From a virus, in the IMG/VR virus record IMGVR_UViG_3300046492_000179, positions 1-39,284 of that record: a stretch of DNA of 39,284 nucleotides. The stretch is one strand, 5' to 3'. Positions within the stretch are counted from its first letter, which is position 1, and every line of letters begins with the position of its first letter. This document shows positions 15,814 through 24,076 of this stretch, in pieces. The position numbers and the translations under genes were made by a program. A model generated the notes under the pieces. That model saw only the letters and a program-made list of their open reading frames with translations, did not search any database and was not told where the DNA came from.

Positions 15814-17206
15814 TCAGCGGCTCCAGTTGCGCTTCCAGCCGCGCCACCGCCAGATGGGCGTCCGAGGTGCCCCGGAACTTCTGGATGCGCCAGTTGGCCA
15901 TCGATCCATTCGCCAGCCAGGTCAGGCGCCGCAGGCGCTCGCCCTGGCGGCCGGCGCGGCACGGCTTTTCCTGGCTCCACGTTTCGCCGTCCAGCGAGTA
16001 CGAGGCCCACACTACTGGCTCGGCACCGAATGCCACCCGGCCCGGCAGCGCCACCAGTTCCAGCTGGTGGAACAATGCGCCCATGCTGGCGTTGTAGACG
16101 ATCTGGGTCGAGAACTCCCAGCCGACCACTGCCCCGTAATGGGTGGCGATCCGGTCGTCCAGCACGCCAATGGCGGGCGAGGTCGGGTCGGCGCACCACC
16201 AGGCGTCGTGGCACCAGACGAAATTCCGGGCCCGGTACTGGCCCGGCCCGGCGACCGCCGAACCCAGTTCGACCCACACCGGCTGCTGCACCACCGCCGA
16301 GGCGGCAGCGTCATACACCAGCGTGCGGTCGGGCAGGTGCAGGTACAGCCACTGGTGCGCCTTCGCATTGCGCGCCTCCAGCACGCACTGCGCCAGTTGC
16401 GCTTCGGTGTAGGCCAGCAGCAGGGCCTCGATTTCGCGCGTCGAGATCTTCTGGCTGGCACCGTTCAGCCCGAGCCAGACGGCCGGCGGCTCGTTGCGCC
16501 CGCCGCCGAGAAATGCGATTGCATCCGCATACACGGCTTTGGCATGGGTGCCGATGGCCCCGCGCCCGATATACGCCCCTTCGTTGCGCTGGAACGCGAA
16601 CAAGTTGCCACCAATGTTGTTGAACTGCTCGATGCTGTAGCGGTTGACCGCATACAGTTCGTCGCGCAGCAGCAACACGCCCATGATCGGGTCCGGGTCC
16701 GCTTCCGACGAGCCGTACTTGAGCGGGTTGACGCTGGTCGGGTCGTTCAGCTCGGTCTGCACCAGGGACGCGCCATCGGTGGCCATGAAGTAGCCGTCAA
16801 CCCACACCACGTCGAGCACCGGGCCGAGGTCGGGGTCGGTGACCTGCACCAGACTGGCACCGTCGTAGTAATACAGCAGGCCGCCGCCGGCAATCGCCAG
16901 CCGGTCGAACGAGTAGGTGAACGTGACCTGCCCAGACCCGGCAATCGCGCCCAGCGCGGTCGTGCCGCCATCGGCAGCGACCCGCACCAGTTGCGCGCCC
17001 ATCACCCGGTACTGCTGCCCGTTCCAGGCGATGCCGCCCCGGTCGAGGCCGGGGCCGGTGCCGCGCTGCACGATCCCTTCGGCCGGGCGCAGGTAGCCGC
17101 TGCTGATGCCCTGGCTCTTCGGCACCACCACCATGTTGCGCGGCAAGGCACTGCGGAACTCGGCTGCCGCGTCGGTAAAGATGCCCTCGATCACGCTGAT
17201 CTGCAT
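15806..17206 (-). CDS. P22 gp10-like tail accessory / DNA stabilisation protein (466 aa)
   Basis: Tail hub protein that seals the portal after packaging. The length (466 aa) is close to P22 gp10 (472 aa). Recognisable parts are a beta-propeller-like run (VTFTYSFDRLAIAGGGLLYY; VVWVDGYFMATDGASLVQT), the family-like NRYSIEQFNNIGGNLFAFQR (about 209-228) and PDRTLVYDAAASAVVQQPVW. It follows the gp4-like gene at a short distance and precedes the needle-like gene, as in P22. Confidence 0.85.
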   Translation of the reverse strand: MQISVIEGIFTDAAAEFRSALPRNMVVVPKSQGISSGYLRPAEGIVQRGTGPGLDRGGIAWNGQQYRVMGAQLVRVAADGGTTALGAIAGSGQVTFTYSFDRLAIAGGGLLYYYDGASLVQVTDPDLGPVLDVVWVDGYFMATDGASLVQTELNDPTSVNPLKYGSSEADPDPIMGVLLLRDELYAVNRYSIEQFNNIGGNLFAFQRNEGAYIGRGAIGTHAKAVYADAIAFLGGGRNEPPAVWLGLNGASQKISTREIEALLLAYTEAQLAQCVLEARNAKAHQWLYLHLPDRTLVYDAAASAVVQQPVWVELGSAVAGPGQYRARNFVWCHDAWWCADPTSPAIGVLDDRIATHYGAVVGWEFSTQIVYNASMGALFHQLELVALPGRVAFGAEPVVWASYSLDGETWSQEKPCRAGRQGERLRRLTWLANGSMANWRIQKFRGTSDAHLAVARLEAQLEPLNA

Positions 17207-17213
17207 GGCCGGG

Positions 17214-17513
17214 TCAGAACCCTTCGGCGTTCATCACGTGCAAAGTGGTGCCGGCCGCCGAGATGTGCGACAGCTGGGTGTCCGACTCGGCGCGAGTCAC
17301 CACCACCTGCGCCCCGGCCGGGATCGGGTAGTCGGCGGTGGTGGCCGCGCCCAGCCCGGTCTGGCCGATCCGCACATAGCAGACGTTGGTGCCGAGGTTG
17401 GTCAGGATCAGCTGCTTGTTGCCGGCACGGATGGTCGCAGTGGCCGAAGCCGCCGCCGGGGTCAGGACTTGGCCGCTGCCATAGGCGGGATATACAGGCT
17501 GGCGAATCGTCAT
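17214..17513 (-). CDS. small hypothetical virion protein (99 aa)
   Basis: Beta-rich small protein with NKQLILTNLGTNVCYVRIGQ (about 32-51) and IPAGAQVVVTRAE, resembling the compact beta-sandwich proteins that decorate phage heads or tails. Function unknown. It sits between the gp4-like and gp10-like tail genes. Confidence 0.7.
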   Translation of the reverse strand: MTIRQPVYPAYGSGQVLTPAAASATATIRAGNKQLILTNLGTNVCYVRIGQTGLGAATTADYPIPAGAQVVVTRAESDTQLSHISAAGTTLHVMNAEGF

Positions 17514-17525
17514 AGTTTTTTCCTA

Positions 17526-18161
17526 TCAGATACCGTCGAGGGTCTTGACCACGAAGGTCAGGCGGGTCAGGTCCATGTTGTCGGCAATGTTCATCTTGGC
17601 CACCAGCCGCACTTTTTCACCGGCCTTGATGGTGCCGCCGGGGTTGTTCAGGTTGACCACCGGGCTGCCGAACATCGCGGAGACGAGGTTGGTCGCGCCG
17701 CGCCCGGCGCCGATGAACTTGGAGGCCGATTCGTACGGTGTGGCGTCGGTGCCGACCAGAATCGCCAGGGTCAGGTCGCGGTTGGTCGGCCATGTGCCGG
17801 TCATCGCGGCCCAGAACTCGACGGCGGCGACGTCGCGCTGCATCACGAATTCGCCCACCGTGATCATCCCGGCAATGCTGGTGCGACCGGCCGGGAACGT
17901 CATCGCCGGGCTGTCGTAGTTGGCGAAATTGGCGTAGCTGGTGCCGACCGCAATCGTCAGCGGGGTCACCGGCACCTTGCGCATGCTGTAGTAGCCGGAA
18001 ATGGCCAGCACCCCGCCGTCCGGCACGAAGCCGTCCTGCACGAACTCCTTGACGGCGGTCAGCGAGGCCTTGCGGGCGTCGCCGTTCGCGGTATTGAATA
18101 CCGGCAGCAGGTCGCCGCCGGACAGGGCGTCGACCGCAGGCAGTTGGTTGATGGTGGTCAT
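17526..18161 (-). CDS. hypothetical virion protein (211 aa)
   Basis: The N-terminus TTINQLPAVDALSGGDLLPV followed by NGDARKASL is a motif common at the start of phage fibre or head-decoration proteins. The remainder is beta-rich (AMTFPAGRTSIAGMITVGEF; GEKVRLVAKMNIADNMDLTR). Probably a virion surface component; exact role unknown. I chose the ATG at 18161, which has a GAGGA RBS. It is the next gene after the gp4-like gene. Confidence 0.7.
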   Translation of the reverse strand: MTTINQLPAVDALSGGDLLPVFNTANGDARKASLTAVKEFVQDGFVPDGGVLAISGYYSMRKVPVTPLTIAVGTSYANFANYDSPAMTFPAGRTSIAGMITVGEFVMQRDVAAVEFWAAMTGTWPTNRDLTLAILVGTDATPYESASKFIGAGRGATNLVSAMFGSPVVNLNNPGGTIKAGEKVRLVAKMNIADNMDLTRLTFVVKTLDGI

Positions 18162-18168
18162 GATGTCC

Positions 18169-18648
18169 TCAGTCGAAGGTGAGCGGGTCGGCCCCAAGCG
18201 CCGTTTCCAGCGGGGCGGTCGGCTCCGGGAAGAACGGCTGCTGGCTGCGCCATGGCTTGTTGCCGGCCCCGCGCGGCAGGGTGCCCGGCAGTTGCTGGCT
18301 GGCGGGGAAGGCCGCGCCCAGCATCAGCACGTCGAGCGCTTCCTTGGCGGCAATCTGGGTGGCCGGCAGCACCTGCTTGCCAACACCCGGTGCGATGCGC
18401 AGCGCCAGGTTCAGGAACGCCGCCTCGTTGGCCCCGTCCGGCAGGCCGGAGTCGTCGTCGAGGTTCGAACTGCCCGGCGTGGACGGCAGCGCATAGCCGA
18501 GCCGCAAGCCCTTGGCATTCCAGGTCGCCATCAGCGCATCAAGGCTGTTCATGGCGCGCGCCAGTTGCTCCGGGGCCACGTTGAACACGTCGACCGCGAG
18601 ACCAATCTCGGCAAACGCCTGCTCGATCAGCTCCTGCTTGGTCCACAT
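18169..18648 (-). CDS. P22 gp4-like head-completion / tail accessory factor (159 aa)
   Basis: Matches the P22 tail accessory factor gp4 (166 aa) in length, order and features. The N-terminal helix is KQELIEQAFAEIGLA, then LARAMNSLDALMATWNAKG (about 30-48), then NEAAFLNLALRIAPGVGKQ (about 73-91). Gp4 binds the portal after DNA packaging and, in P22, also cuts peptidoglycan. Whether the hydrolase activity is present here cannot be judged. The start ATG at 18648 is 2 bp from the upstream stop, with a weak RBS. Confidence 0.85.
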   Translation of the reverse strand: MWTKQELIEQAFAEIGLAVDVFNVAPEQLARAMNSLDALMATWNAKGLRLGYALPSTPGSSNLDDDSGLPDGANEAAFLNLALRIAPGVGKQVLPATQIAAKEALDVLMLGAAFPASQQLPGTLPRGAGNKPWRSQQPFFPEPTAPLETALGADPLTFD

Positions 18649-18650
18649 GG

Positions 18651-18929
18651 TCAGCCCTTGCCCGCTTGCGCGATCTTGTCGGCCAGCGTCTTGTCGCCGG
18701 TGCGGCCGTCGAACTTGATGCCCAGCGCGGTGGCCTGCTGCTCCAGTGCGGCGCGGGTCGGTTGGTCGTCCTTGATCGCCTCGTGCGCGGCCTTGGCTTC
18801 CGGCGTGGTACGGAACCAGCCATGCGCCAGCGCGGCGTCGATCTCGGAGTCCGGCACCACCTCGTAGTCGTACAGGCCGCCATGGATGGCATGCGGGCCG
18901 GGGCAGCGGTACAGCATGGTGTGGCTCAT
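18651..18929 (-). CDS. hypothetical virion/head protein with HeH/LEM-like tail (92 aa)
   Basis: The N-terminal part (MSHTMLYRCPGPHAIHGGLYD) is compact. HGWFRTTPEAKAAHEAI (about 36-52) is typical of small phage head proteins. The C-terminus ALEQQATALGIKFDGRTGDK (about 61-80), ending in a helix, resembles a HeH/LEM or Rho-N-like fold that binds nucleic acid or protein. AGGAG RBS in TAGGAGAATGCT. Located just before the gp4-like gene. Confidence 0.7.
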   Translation of the reverse strand: MSHTMLYRCPGPHAIHGGLYDYEVVPDSEIDAALAHGWFRTTPEAKAAHEAIKDDQPTRAALEQQATALGIKFDGRTGDKTLADKIAQAGKG

Positions 18930-18964
18930 AGCATTCTCCTATTGCCGCAAGTATATCAATTAAC

Positions 18965-20200
18965 CTAGTGCAAGGGCACGAAATGGCGCGGGTTTTTCGG
19001 CAGGCGCAGGAACAGGTCGGGCGCGGCCGGCGGGATGCCGACGAAGCCGCCGGCCGCCAGCACTGCATTGTCGAGCGTGCTGCCCAGCGTGCCGGTGGCG
19101 TTCGGCGCGATGGTCCCGCTGGCGCTCAGCGTGGCATTCGCCAGCGTGGCGGCGAACGTGCCCGGATTGCGCAGCGCGCCGCTTGCGCTCATGGTGGCGT
19201 CCTGCAAGGTGCTGGCCAGCGCTCCCGCGTTAAGCGCGGTACCGCTGGCAGCCATGGTCGCATTCGCCAAGGTGCTGGACAGGGCACCGGTCGGCGCGGT
19301 CGCCACCGTCCCGGAGGCTGCCAAACTGGCATTGGCCAAGGTCGCCGCGAACGCGCCCGGATTGGTGACGCTGCCGGTGCCGGCCAGTGCAGCATCGCCC
19401 AGCGTGGCGGCGAAGGTGCCACTGACGCCACTGCTGGCCGCCTCTGCCATCAGCTGGCTCGGCGCACTGGCGAACAGCTGCCACGGGTTGGCCGACAGGC
19501 TGGCGACTTCGGCATCGCTCAGGGTGCGCTTGAAGATCAGCACGATGCTGACGTAGGCGCCCGAGAGCTGCTGGCCGGCCTGGTTGCCGCCGCCGCGCGA
19601 GCCGATGGCGAACTGGTCAGTGTCGTTCGGGAACGATCCCGACAGCGCGGCGCTGTTCTTCAGGATGCCATCGACGTACAGCTTGGCGGTGACCTTGTCG
19701 TAGGTGCCGCACAGCGGGACCGGGCGCCCCCGATACGGGTCCAAGCCGCCGCCCACGGAAGCAGCGGGGACCAAGACCGAGTTGCCGCCCGCCTGGCCGC
19801 CGGTGCCGAACGCGAACTGCTGATTCGCGCTGCTGATCGACAGCGAATAGTCCCAGTTCGATTGCACCCGGCCGCAGACGAAGTTCGACACGCTGCTGGT
19901 GTCGGGAATGAACACTTCCGCGAACAGGGTCTGGTTGCTCAGCCCGCTAAAGCTCAGGTCGGGCCGGGTGCCGAAGCTGATGTCGCCGTTGCCGGAAAAC
20001 TTGCGCCCGATCCGGCCAGCGAACGGCTGATTGACCGCACGGGTGCCTTCGGTGCTGCCGGATTTGCCGGTAACAAGGTCGAGGTCGCCCGCCGACGCCA
20101 CCCACGCCAACGCGAGGCTCCTGGCCAGCGGGTGCGACCAGTCGAGGCGCACCGCCTGCTGCGGCTGCCTTGTGCGGCGGGCGGCGAACGGACGGATCAT
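18965..20200 (-). CDS. LamG-like protein with six C-terminal repeats (411 aa)
   Basis: Residues ~60-240 form a concanavalin/LamG-like jelly roll (GRKFSGNGDISFGTRPDLSF; LFAEVFIPD; KVTAKLYVDGILKNSAAL; AYVSIVLIFKRTLSDAEVAS), ending with LSANPWQLFA, a motif often found at the end of phage LamG domains. Residues ~261-386 are six ~20-residue repeats of the type G-x-F-A-A-T-L-A-N-A-x-L-A-A-S-G-T. It is likely a virion surface protein binding sugar on the host or environment; the head or tail location is unknown. The final part, LRLPKNPRHFVPL, is proline/basic. Confidence 0.75.
   Translation of the reverse strand: MIRPFAARRTRQPQQAVRLDWSHPLARSLALAWVASAGDLDLVTGKSGSTEGTRAVNQPFAGRIGRKFSGNGDISFGTRPDLSFSGLSNQTLFAEVFIPDTSSVSNFVCGRVQSNWDYSLSISSANQQFAFGTGGQAGGNSVLVPAASVGGGLDPYRGRPVPLCGTYDKVTAKLYVDGILKNSAALSGSFPNDTDQFAIGSRGGGNQAGQQLSGAYVSIVLIFKRTLSDAEVASLSANPWQLFASAPSQLMAEAASSGVSGTFAATLGDAALAGTGSVTNPGAFAATLANASLAASGTVATAPTGALSSTLANATMAASGTALNAGALASTLQDATMSASGALRNPGTFAATLANATLSASGTIAPNATGTLGSTLDNAVLAAGGFVGIPPAAPDLFLRLPKNPRHFVPLH
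19043..19420 (-). repeat. six degenerate ~60-bp coding repeats
   Basis: Six tandem units encode GTFAATLGDAALAGTGSV, GAFAATLANASLAASGTV, GALSSTLANATMAASGTA, GALASTLQDATMSASGAL, GTFAATLANATLSASGTI and GTLGSTLDNAVLAAGGFV. Units are separated by 2-4 variable residues. Codon-level divergence between units points to old duplication. Confidence 0.85.
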
Positions 20201-20716
20201 CTAGACCGATTGCGCCTGGATGCGCTCGTACTGGAAGTCGTGGTTGCCGGCCGTGGCATTCAGCGCGGCCCCGGTGTTGTGCACCACGAACAGGCCCCAG
20301 AACTTGGGCATCGCGCCGAACAGGCTGGCAATGCTGACCGGGGCGAACGGGTAGGCCACGTTGGAAGTCGCCGTGACCACGATGGAGGCCACCAGCCGCA
20401 GGGCGGACGCCTTGGTGCCGCTGTTGGTCAGCGTCTTGTTGGCGTCGGTGCCGGTGATCGTATCGGGGTAGGTCGGGGTGCCGGAAGCCGTCTTGTAGCT
20501 GGCGTACGCCCACACCTCGATGGTGGTGTTCACCGTGGGCGTGGTGCCGGTCATCACGACCCCGCTCACCAGGTGGTCGAGGTCGAGGTTGCTGGTGTTG
20601 TCGACCGCCGTCGAGGCGCGCCCGGCCAGCAGGTTGGTGTCGGACGCCAGTGAGGCCACGCCGAGCGTCAGCGCAATGCTGGAGGTGGCCGGGTATTTGG
20701 TCTTAAAGTCGGCCAT
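20201..20716 (-). CDS. hypothetical virion protein (171 aa)
   Basis: Ala/Thr/Ser-rich beta-type protein (SSIALTLGVASLASDTNLLA; IEVWAYASYKTASGTPTYPD; VAYPFAPVSIASLFGAMPKF). No signature of a known enzyme. A virion role is likely because it lies between the coat and gp4-like genes and its ATG is 3 bp from the previous stop. Its stop abuts the LamG gene start. Confidence 0.7.
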   Translation of the reverse strand: MADFKTKYPATSSIALTLGVASLASDTNLLAGRASTAVDNTSNLDLDHLVSGVVMTGTTPTVNTTIEVWAYASYKTASGTPTYPDTITGTDANKTLTNSGTKASALRLVASIVVTATSNVAYPFAPVSIASLFGAMPKFWGLFVVHNTGAALNATAGNHDFQYERIQAQSV

Positions 20717-20719
20717 GGC

Positions 20720-21019
20720 TTACCCCAGCGCGATCAGGTTAGCGATCACCGAATTGATCTGGAACTGGATATCGCCGTCGCTCGCCGCACCGGGATTGGC
20801 GGCGATGGTCGCATTGCGCAGCACCTGCATGGCGACCTGGCGCGGGCTGACCTTGGCCTTGTCCTGCAACACCACATTGGCCCAGTCGGCCCGTTGCTGG
20901 TGGTGGTCGGTCAATGGCGATTCGGCCATGATGTCCTGCGCGGCGGTCCACATGGCGACCTGGCAGCGGCCTTGAAACAGCAGATCGTTAGCGGCGTTGA
21001 AAATGTCGGCGTAGGCCAT
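20720..21019 (-). CDS. hypothetical phage protein (99 aa)
   Basis: Mostly helical (ADIFNAANDLLFQGRCQVAM; DKAKVSPRQVAMQVLRNATI), with an interior typical of small head-completion or neck proteins. The ATG at 21019 overlaps the upstream stop by 1 bp (TGATG). Function unknown. Confidence 0.7.
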   Translation of the reverse strand: MAYADIFNAANDLLFQGRCQVAMWTAAQDIMAESPLTDHHQQRADWANVVLQDKAKVSPRQVAMQVLRNATIAANPGAASDGDIQFQINSVIANLIALG

Positions 21020-21420
21020 CAGGCATTTCCTTCTGTGATCACGGCCGACGAGCACGACACCTGCACGCCGGAGGTGATCGACACCGTGTTGAGGATGTAG
21101 TCAGCCCCGGCGGTGCCCACCGAGCCGTCTAGCACGAAGGCACCGGTCGAGTCGACGATGCGGCACCAGGTCGCGGTGCCGGTCGCGTTCGCGGAGGCGT
21201 CGGCAGTGACCGCCGAGAAGGTCAGCACGCCGCCGGATGACGCTGCCGCGCTGGGGAAGCTGAAGGTCAGCTCGGCCAGCAGGGTGGTGGCAGTGCCGCC
21301 GGTCGCCGGACGGGAGCCGTCATACACGCGCAGGAAGCCGGCCGCGCCGCCCGCGTCGACGGCGGTCTTGATCGCGTTGGCACGGGTGTTGCGCAGGGTG
21401 GTCGACAGGCCCATCGTCAT
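21019..21420 (-). CDS. hypothetical virion protein, beta-rich (133 aa)
   Basis: The N-terminal helix TLRNTRANAIKTAVDAGGAA (about 7-26) is followed by alternating strands (GFLRVYDGSRP; LLAELTFSFPSAAASSGGVL; TATWCRIVDSTGAFVLDGSV). This small phage protein type is common in head/neck regions. The start at 21420 overlaps the upstream stop (ATGA). No more exact function can be given. Confidence 0.7.
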   Translation of the reverse strand: MTMGLSTTLRNTRANAIKTAVDAGGAAGFLRVYDGSRPATGGTATTLLAELTFSFPSAAASSGGVLTFSAVTADASANATGTATWCRIVDSTGAFVLDGSVGTAGADYILNTVSITSGVQVSCSSAVITEGNA

Positions 21421-21704
21421 GGCGCACCCCGCAGCCCGGCCTTGGTCGCGTTGGCCCAGCTCAGCGCGGCATCGCGCGCCACCTGCGGATTCGGGGCCAG
21501 CCCGCGTTCCTCGCTGGCAGCACCGTTCTGCGCGTACACGCGGCACAGCCACGCCCACTGGCCGTTGCCATCGGGGGCGTCGGCCACGAAGTATTCATGG
21601 TGCACGCGGGTGCCGGCCGGGCCGCGCGGGTCGGGGTCGGCCACGACCGGGGCAGCGACGGGCGCGTCCTTGCCGGTGAGGCGGTCGATCAGGGATCGGA
21701 GCAT
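21417..21704 (-). CDS. hypothetical phage protein (95 aa)
   Basis: Basic N-terminus (MLRSLIDRLTGKD), a Pro/Ala linker, then a compact module with HHEYFVADAPDG and WAWLCRVYAQNG and a helix ARDAALSWANATKAGL. It is the first gene after the coat-gene terminator; no promoter is visible before it, so it depends on readthrough. SD AAGGA upstream. Confidence 0.65.
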   Translation of the reverse strand: MLRSLIDRLTGKDAPVAAPVVADPDPRGPAGTRVHHEYFVADAPDGNGQWAWLCRVYAQNGAASEERGLAPNPQVARDAALSWANATKAGLRGAP

Positions 21705-21717
21705 GGTGATTCCTTGT

Positions 21718-21747
21718 AAAAACGGCCCGCTGGGTGAGGGCGGGCCG
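21718..21747 (-). terminator. rho-independent terminator after coat gene
   Basis: Read on the minus strand, CGGCCCGC (21747-21740) and GCGGGCCG (21730-21723) form an 8-bp GC stem with a 9-nt loop, followed directly by TTTTT (21722-21718). It lies 31 bp after the coat gene stop. Confidence 0.85.
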
Positions 21748-21777
21748 CAGACACCGGCCGAGCCGGAGGTCAGTGCA

Positions 21778-23088
21778 TCAGGTCTGGCTGAACAGGATCA
21801 GGCCCGCCATTTCCGGGTTGGTCATGCCGACGCCGAAACGGGTGTCGGTACGGTACTTGTACTTCTTCGTGTTGATGTCGAAGAACTTGTACATGATCAC
21901 GTCGATGCCCAGCTCGGTGGTGGCGCGCATGAAGCCGGCCCCGGCGGCGGTCAGGCCGTCATCGACACCGTTGCGGCCCGGCAGCAGCTCGATGGCGCGC
22001 TCGTCCCAGAACGCGCAGACGTTGCTCGACACCGTGTTCAGGAACGTGATCGCAGCGCCGTTGGCCGGGGTCGCGGTCACGTTCTTGTACTCGGATTCGG
22101 CCTGGGTCGGGGACGAGTCGGCCGCGATGATCGGCGGCGAGAACGTGATCACGCCCGAGCCACCGGCACCGGACACGATGCCGGTGATGGTGAAGGTCTT
22201 GAGCTGGCCGGTGTCGACCTTGCTGATGTGGTGCACCGCGTTGACGCCCGCGATGGTGAAGCGGTCGCCCACCTTGACCGTGCCGGAGGTCACGGCGATG
22301 GTGATGTTCATGTAGCGGTTGTCGACGTTGCCGGTCTCGCCCGTGGTCGCGGTCGAGGTGGCGCGCGGCACGAAACGGCGATTGGCGGCGGTGGCTTCGT
22401 TGATGGTCACGGTCACGCCGGCCGCCGCCGTCAGGCGGTAGGTGTAGTCCGACTTGAAGGTGTCGAAGCCGGACACGTTGCCAACGAACGCCTTCTCGTA
22501 GGCGGTATTCACCTTCGGGTTGGCCGAGGTCTGCGGCTTGGCCAGGTTGCCGGCCATCGCGTTGTAGTCGCGGGCGTGCAGCACCGCCACCCGGCGCGAG
22601 GCGTCGCCCACCAGGCCCTGCTCGATCATCAGGGCGTCGGCCAGCGACAGGTCGTCGTAGCCGGAGGCAGCGCTGGTGCGCTTGACCACCAGCGTACCCT
22701 GCTGGCCGGCCACGGTGGCGCAGGCCAGGTTGATGTCGGTGGCCAGGCGCGACATCGCGCTTTTCAGCTTGCGCTCGCGCTGCTGCGGGTCGTTCAGGTC
22801 GTCAGACGTCATGGTCCACGGCACCGACTTGTTGTAGCCCAGGCCAATCGGCACCGACAGCTGGGTAACGTCGGCGAACGAGGCCGAGATATCGGTGCCG
22901 GCGGCGCCGTCGACCGAGACGCTGACATACGGGACCGGGCGCCAGATCTGGGTGCCTTGCGAGCGCTCCAGCACGGTGGCGTCGGCGTTGAACTTGGACA
23001 CGTTCTTGCCAATGGTGAGGGTGTCGTCGAAGCCGGCGATCAGTTCGTCGAACAGGACGGTTTCTTGCTTGCTAAATGCAGTGGCCAT
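21778..23088 (-). CDS. major capsid protein, P22 coat (gp5) type (436 aa)
   Basis: HK97-fold coat protein of the P22 kind; the length is close to gp5 (430 aa). Family-like parts are QETVLFDELIAGFDDTL (about 8-24), a W-x-P-x-P-Y segment (QIWRPVPYVSVS, about 47-58), and SVPWTMTSDDLNDPQQRERK (about 88-107). Residues ~235-340 look like the inserted I-domain (VKVGDRFTIAGVNAVHHISK; LKTFTITGIVSGAG). The C-terminus is GIDVIMYKFFDINTKKYKYR. Strong SD TAGGAGCC. It is co-transcribed with the scaffold gene and isolated by its own terminator. Confidence 0.92.
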   Translation of the reverse strand: MATAFSKQETVLFDELIAGFDDTLTIGKNVSKFNADATVLERSQGTQIWRPVPYVSVSVDGAAGTDISASFADVTQLSVPIGLGYNKSVPWTMTSDDLNDPQQRERKLKSAMSRLATDINLACATVAGQQGTLVVKRTSAASGYDDLSLADALMIEQGLVGDASRRVAVLHARDYNAMAGNLAKPQTSANPKVNTAYEKAFVGNVSGFDTFKSDYTYRLTAAAGVTVTINEATAANRRFVPRATSTATTGETGNVDNRYMNITIAVTSGTVKVGDRFTIAGVNAVHHISKVDTGQLKTFTITGIVSGAGGSGVITFSPPIIAADSSPTQAESEYKNVTATPANGAAITFLNTVSSNVCAFWDERAIELLPGRNGVDDGLTAAGAGFMRATTELGIDVIMYKFFDINTKKYKYRTDTRFGVGMTNPEMAGLILFSQT

Positions 23089-23100
23089 GAATGGCTCCTA

Positions 23101-23985
23101 TCAGGTGGCGCTGCGAAGCTGCTGGCGGCGGTAGGCGGCGACCTTGGAACGGTCTCCGGTACGATCGGCCTCGGCTTCGAGTTGCGCGAGTTTGGCGTCC
23201 ACCGACCCTGCGGCCGGCGCTGAGCCGCGCACCACGGTTTCCGGTGGCGGCGGGGGCTTGCGGTTGGTGACGGACAATTTGTCCTCCAGCTTGGCAACCG
23301 CAAAGGCGAACTTCACGGGGTCGGTGATCGAGGCGAGTTTCTGGACTTCGGCGGGATTCTTGCCGAGCGCGTATTTCAGCGTGGCGGGCTTGGCGGCGGC
23401 GTGCACGATGATGCCGATCTGGGTCGGGGAAAACAGCCCGTCGACCACCGCTTCGGCGTCCTCGTAATCGCGCACCTTGAGCGCCGCCTTTTCAGTGGCG
23501 AACGCGGTCAGGCGCGACTGGTAGTCCTCCTGCGCCTTGCGCTGCTGCTCGGCTTGCGCTTCCTGCTCGGCCTTGCGGGCGCGTTCCTGCTCCTGCCACG
23601 CGGTCAGCTTCGTCTCGAAGGCTTCCTCGTCGTAGTCGCAGTCGGCCAGGGTCGGCTTGGCCACCGTGGCTTGGCTGCTGGGCGATGCCTGCTCGGCCAG
23701 CTTGGCTTCCAGTTCGCGGATGCGCTTGGCCTTCTCGCGGTCCGACTTGCGCAGATCCTTGACGAACTGCGGCGCTGGTTTCCCGTTGAACTCATCCTCG
23801 TCTGCGGGCGGCGGCTCCGCATTGCCGATGGTGACGATTACCTCGTCCTCTGCCGTCTCGTCCGAAGGTTGTTCGGTCTGCGCAGCGCCGGACGTCTCGT
23901 CCGCTTGCTGCTCAGCCACCACCTGCCCGGCCGGGTCGGCCTGATCCACTTCGATCACATCGTCGTTATCTGCCAGTAATGTCAT
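23101..23985 (-). CDS. scaffolding protein (294 aa)
   Basis: Acidic, highly charged, helical protein just before the coat gene, the place of P22 gp8 (303 aa). The N-terminal ~55 residues are very acidic. Residues ~75-170 form a coiled coil (KRIRELEAKLAEQ; QEQERARKAEQEAQAEQQRK). The C-terminal ~40 residues are basic (DRSKVAAYRRQQLRS), as in scaffolds that bind coat through a basic helix-turn-helix tail. It guides procapsid assembly and is released before or during packaging. A predicted promoter lies directly upstream. Confidence 0.85.
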   Translation of the reverse strand: MTLLADNDDVIEVDQADPAGQVVAEQQADETSGAAQTEQPSDETAEDEVIVTIGNAEPPPADEDEFNGKPAPQFVKDLRKSDREKAKRIRELEAKLAEQASPSSQATVAKPTLADCDYDEEAFETKLTAWQEQERARKAEQEAQAEQQRKAQEDYQSRLTAFATEKAALKVRDYEDAEAVVDGLFSPTQIGIIVHAAAKPATLKYALGKNPAEVQKLASITDPVKFAFAVAKLEDKLSVTNRKPPPPPETVVRGSAPAAGSVDAKLAQLEAEADRTGDRSKVAAYRRQQLRSAT

Positions 23986-24034
23986 ACGACTCCCTTTTGA
24001 CTCACCGATATGGCTCGGTGGAAACCATGGGAGG

Positions 24035-24063
24035 ATGATAGATTGAAACTATTTGATTTGCAA
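24035..24063 (-). promoter_or_regulatory. sigma70-type promoter of scaffold-coat unit
   Basis: On the minus strand, TTGCAA (24063-24058) and TATCAT (24040-24035) have a 17-bp spacer. The spacer and surroundings are AT-rich, in contrast with the neighbouring coding DNA. A short hairpin (ACCGA...TCGGT, 24004-24019) lies in the leader. Confidence 0.6.
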
Positions 24064-24076
24064 CAACAATAGGCAC

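Noticed and set aside
15113-17515. 800-codon open frame on the plus strand
   Set aside because: Antisense to the gp10-like and neighbouring genes; no domain, no RBS, compositional shadow.
21442-23223. 593-codon open frame on the plus strand
   Set aside because: Antisense to the coat gene, and crosses its terminator; Gly/His/Arg-rich shadow.
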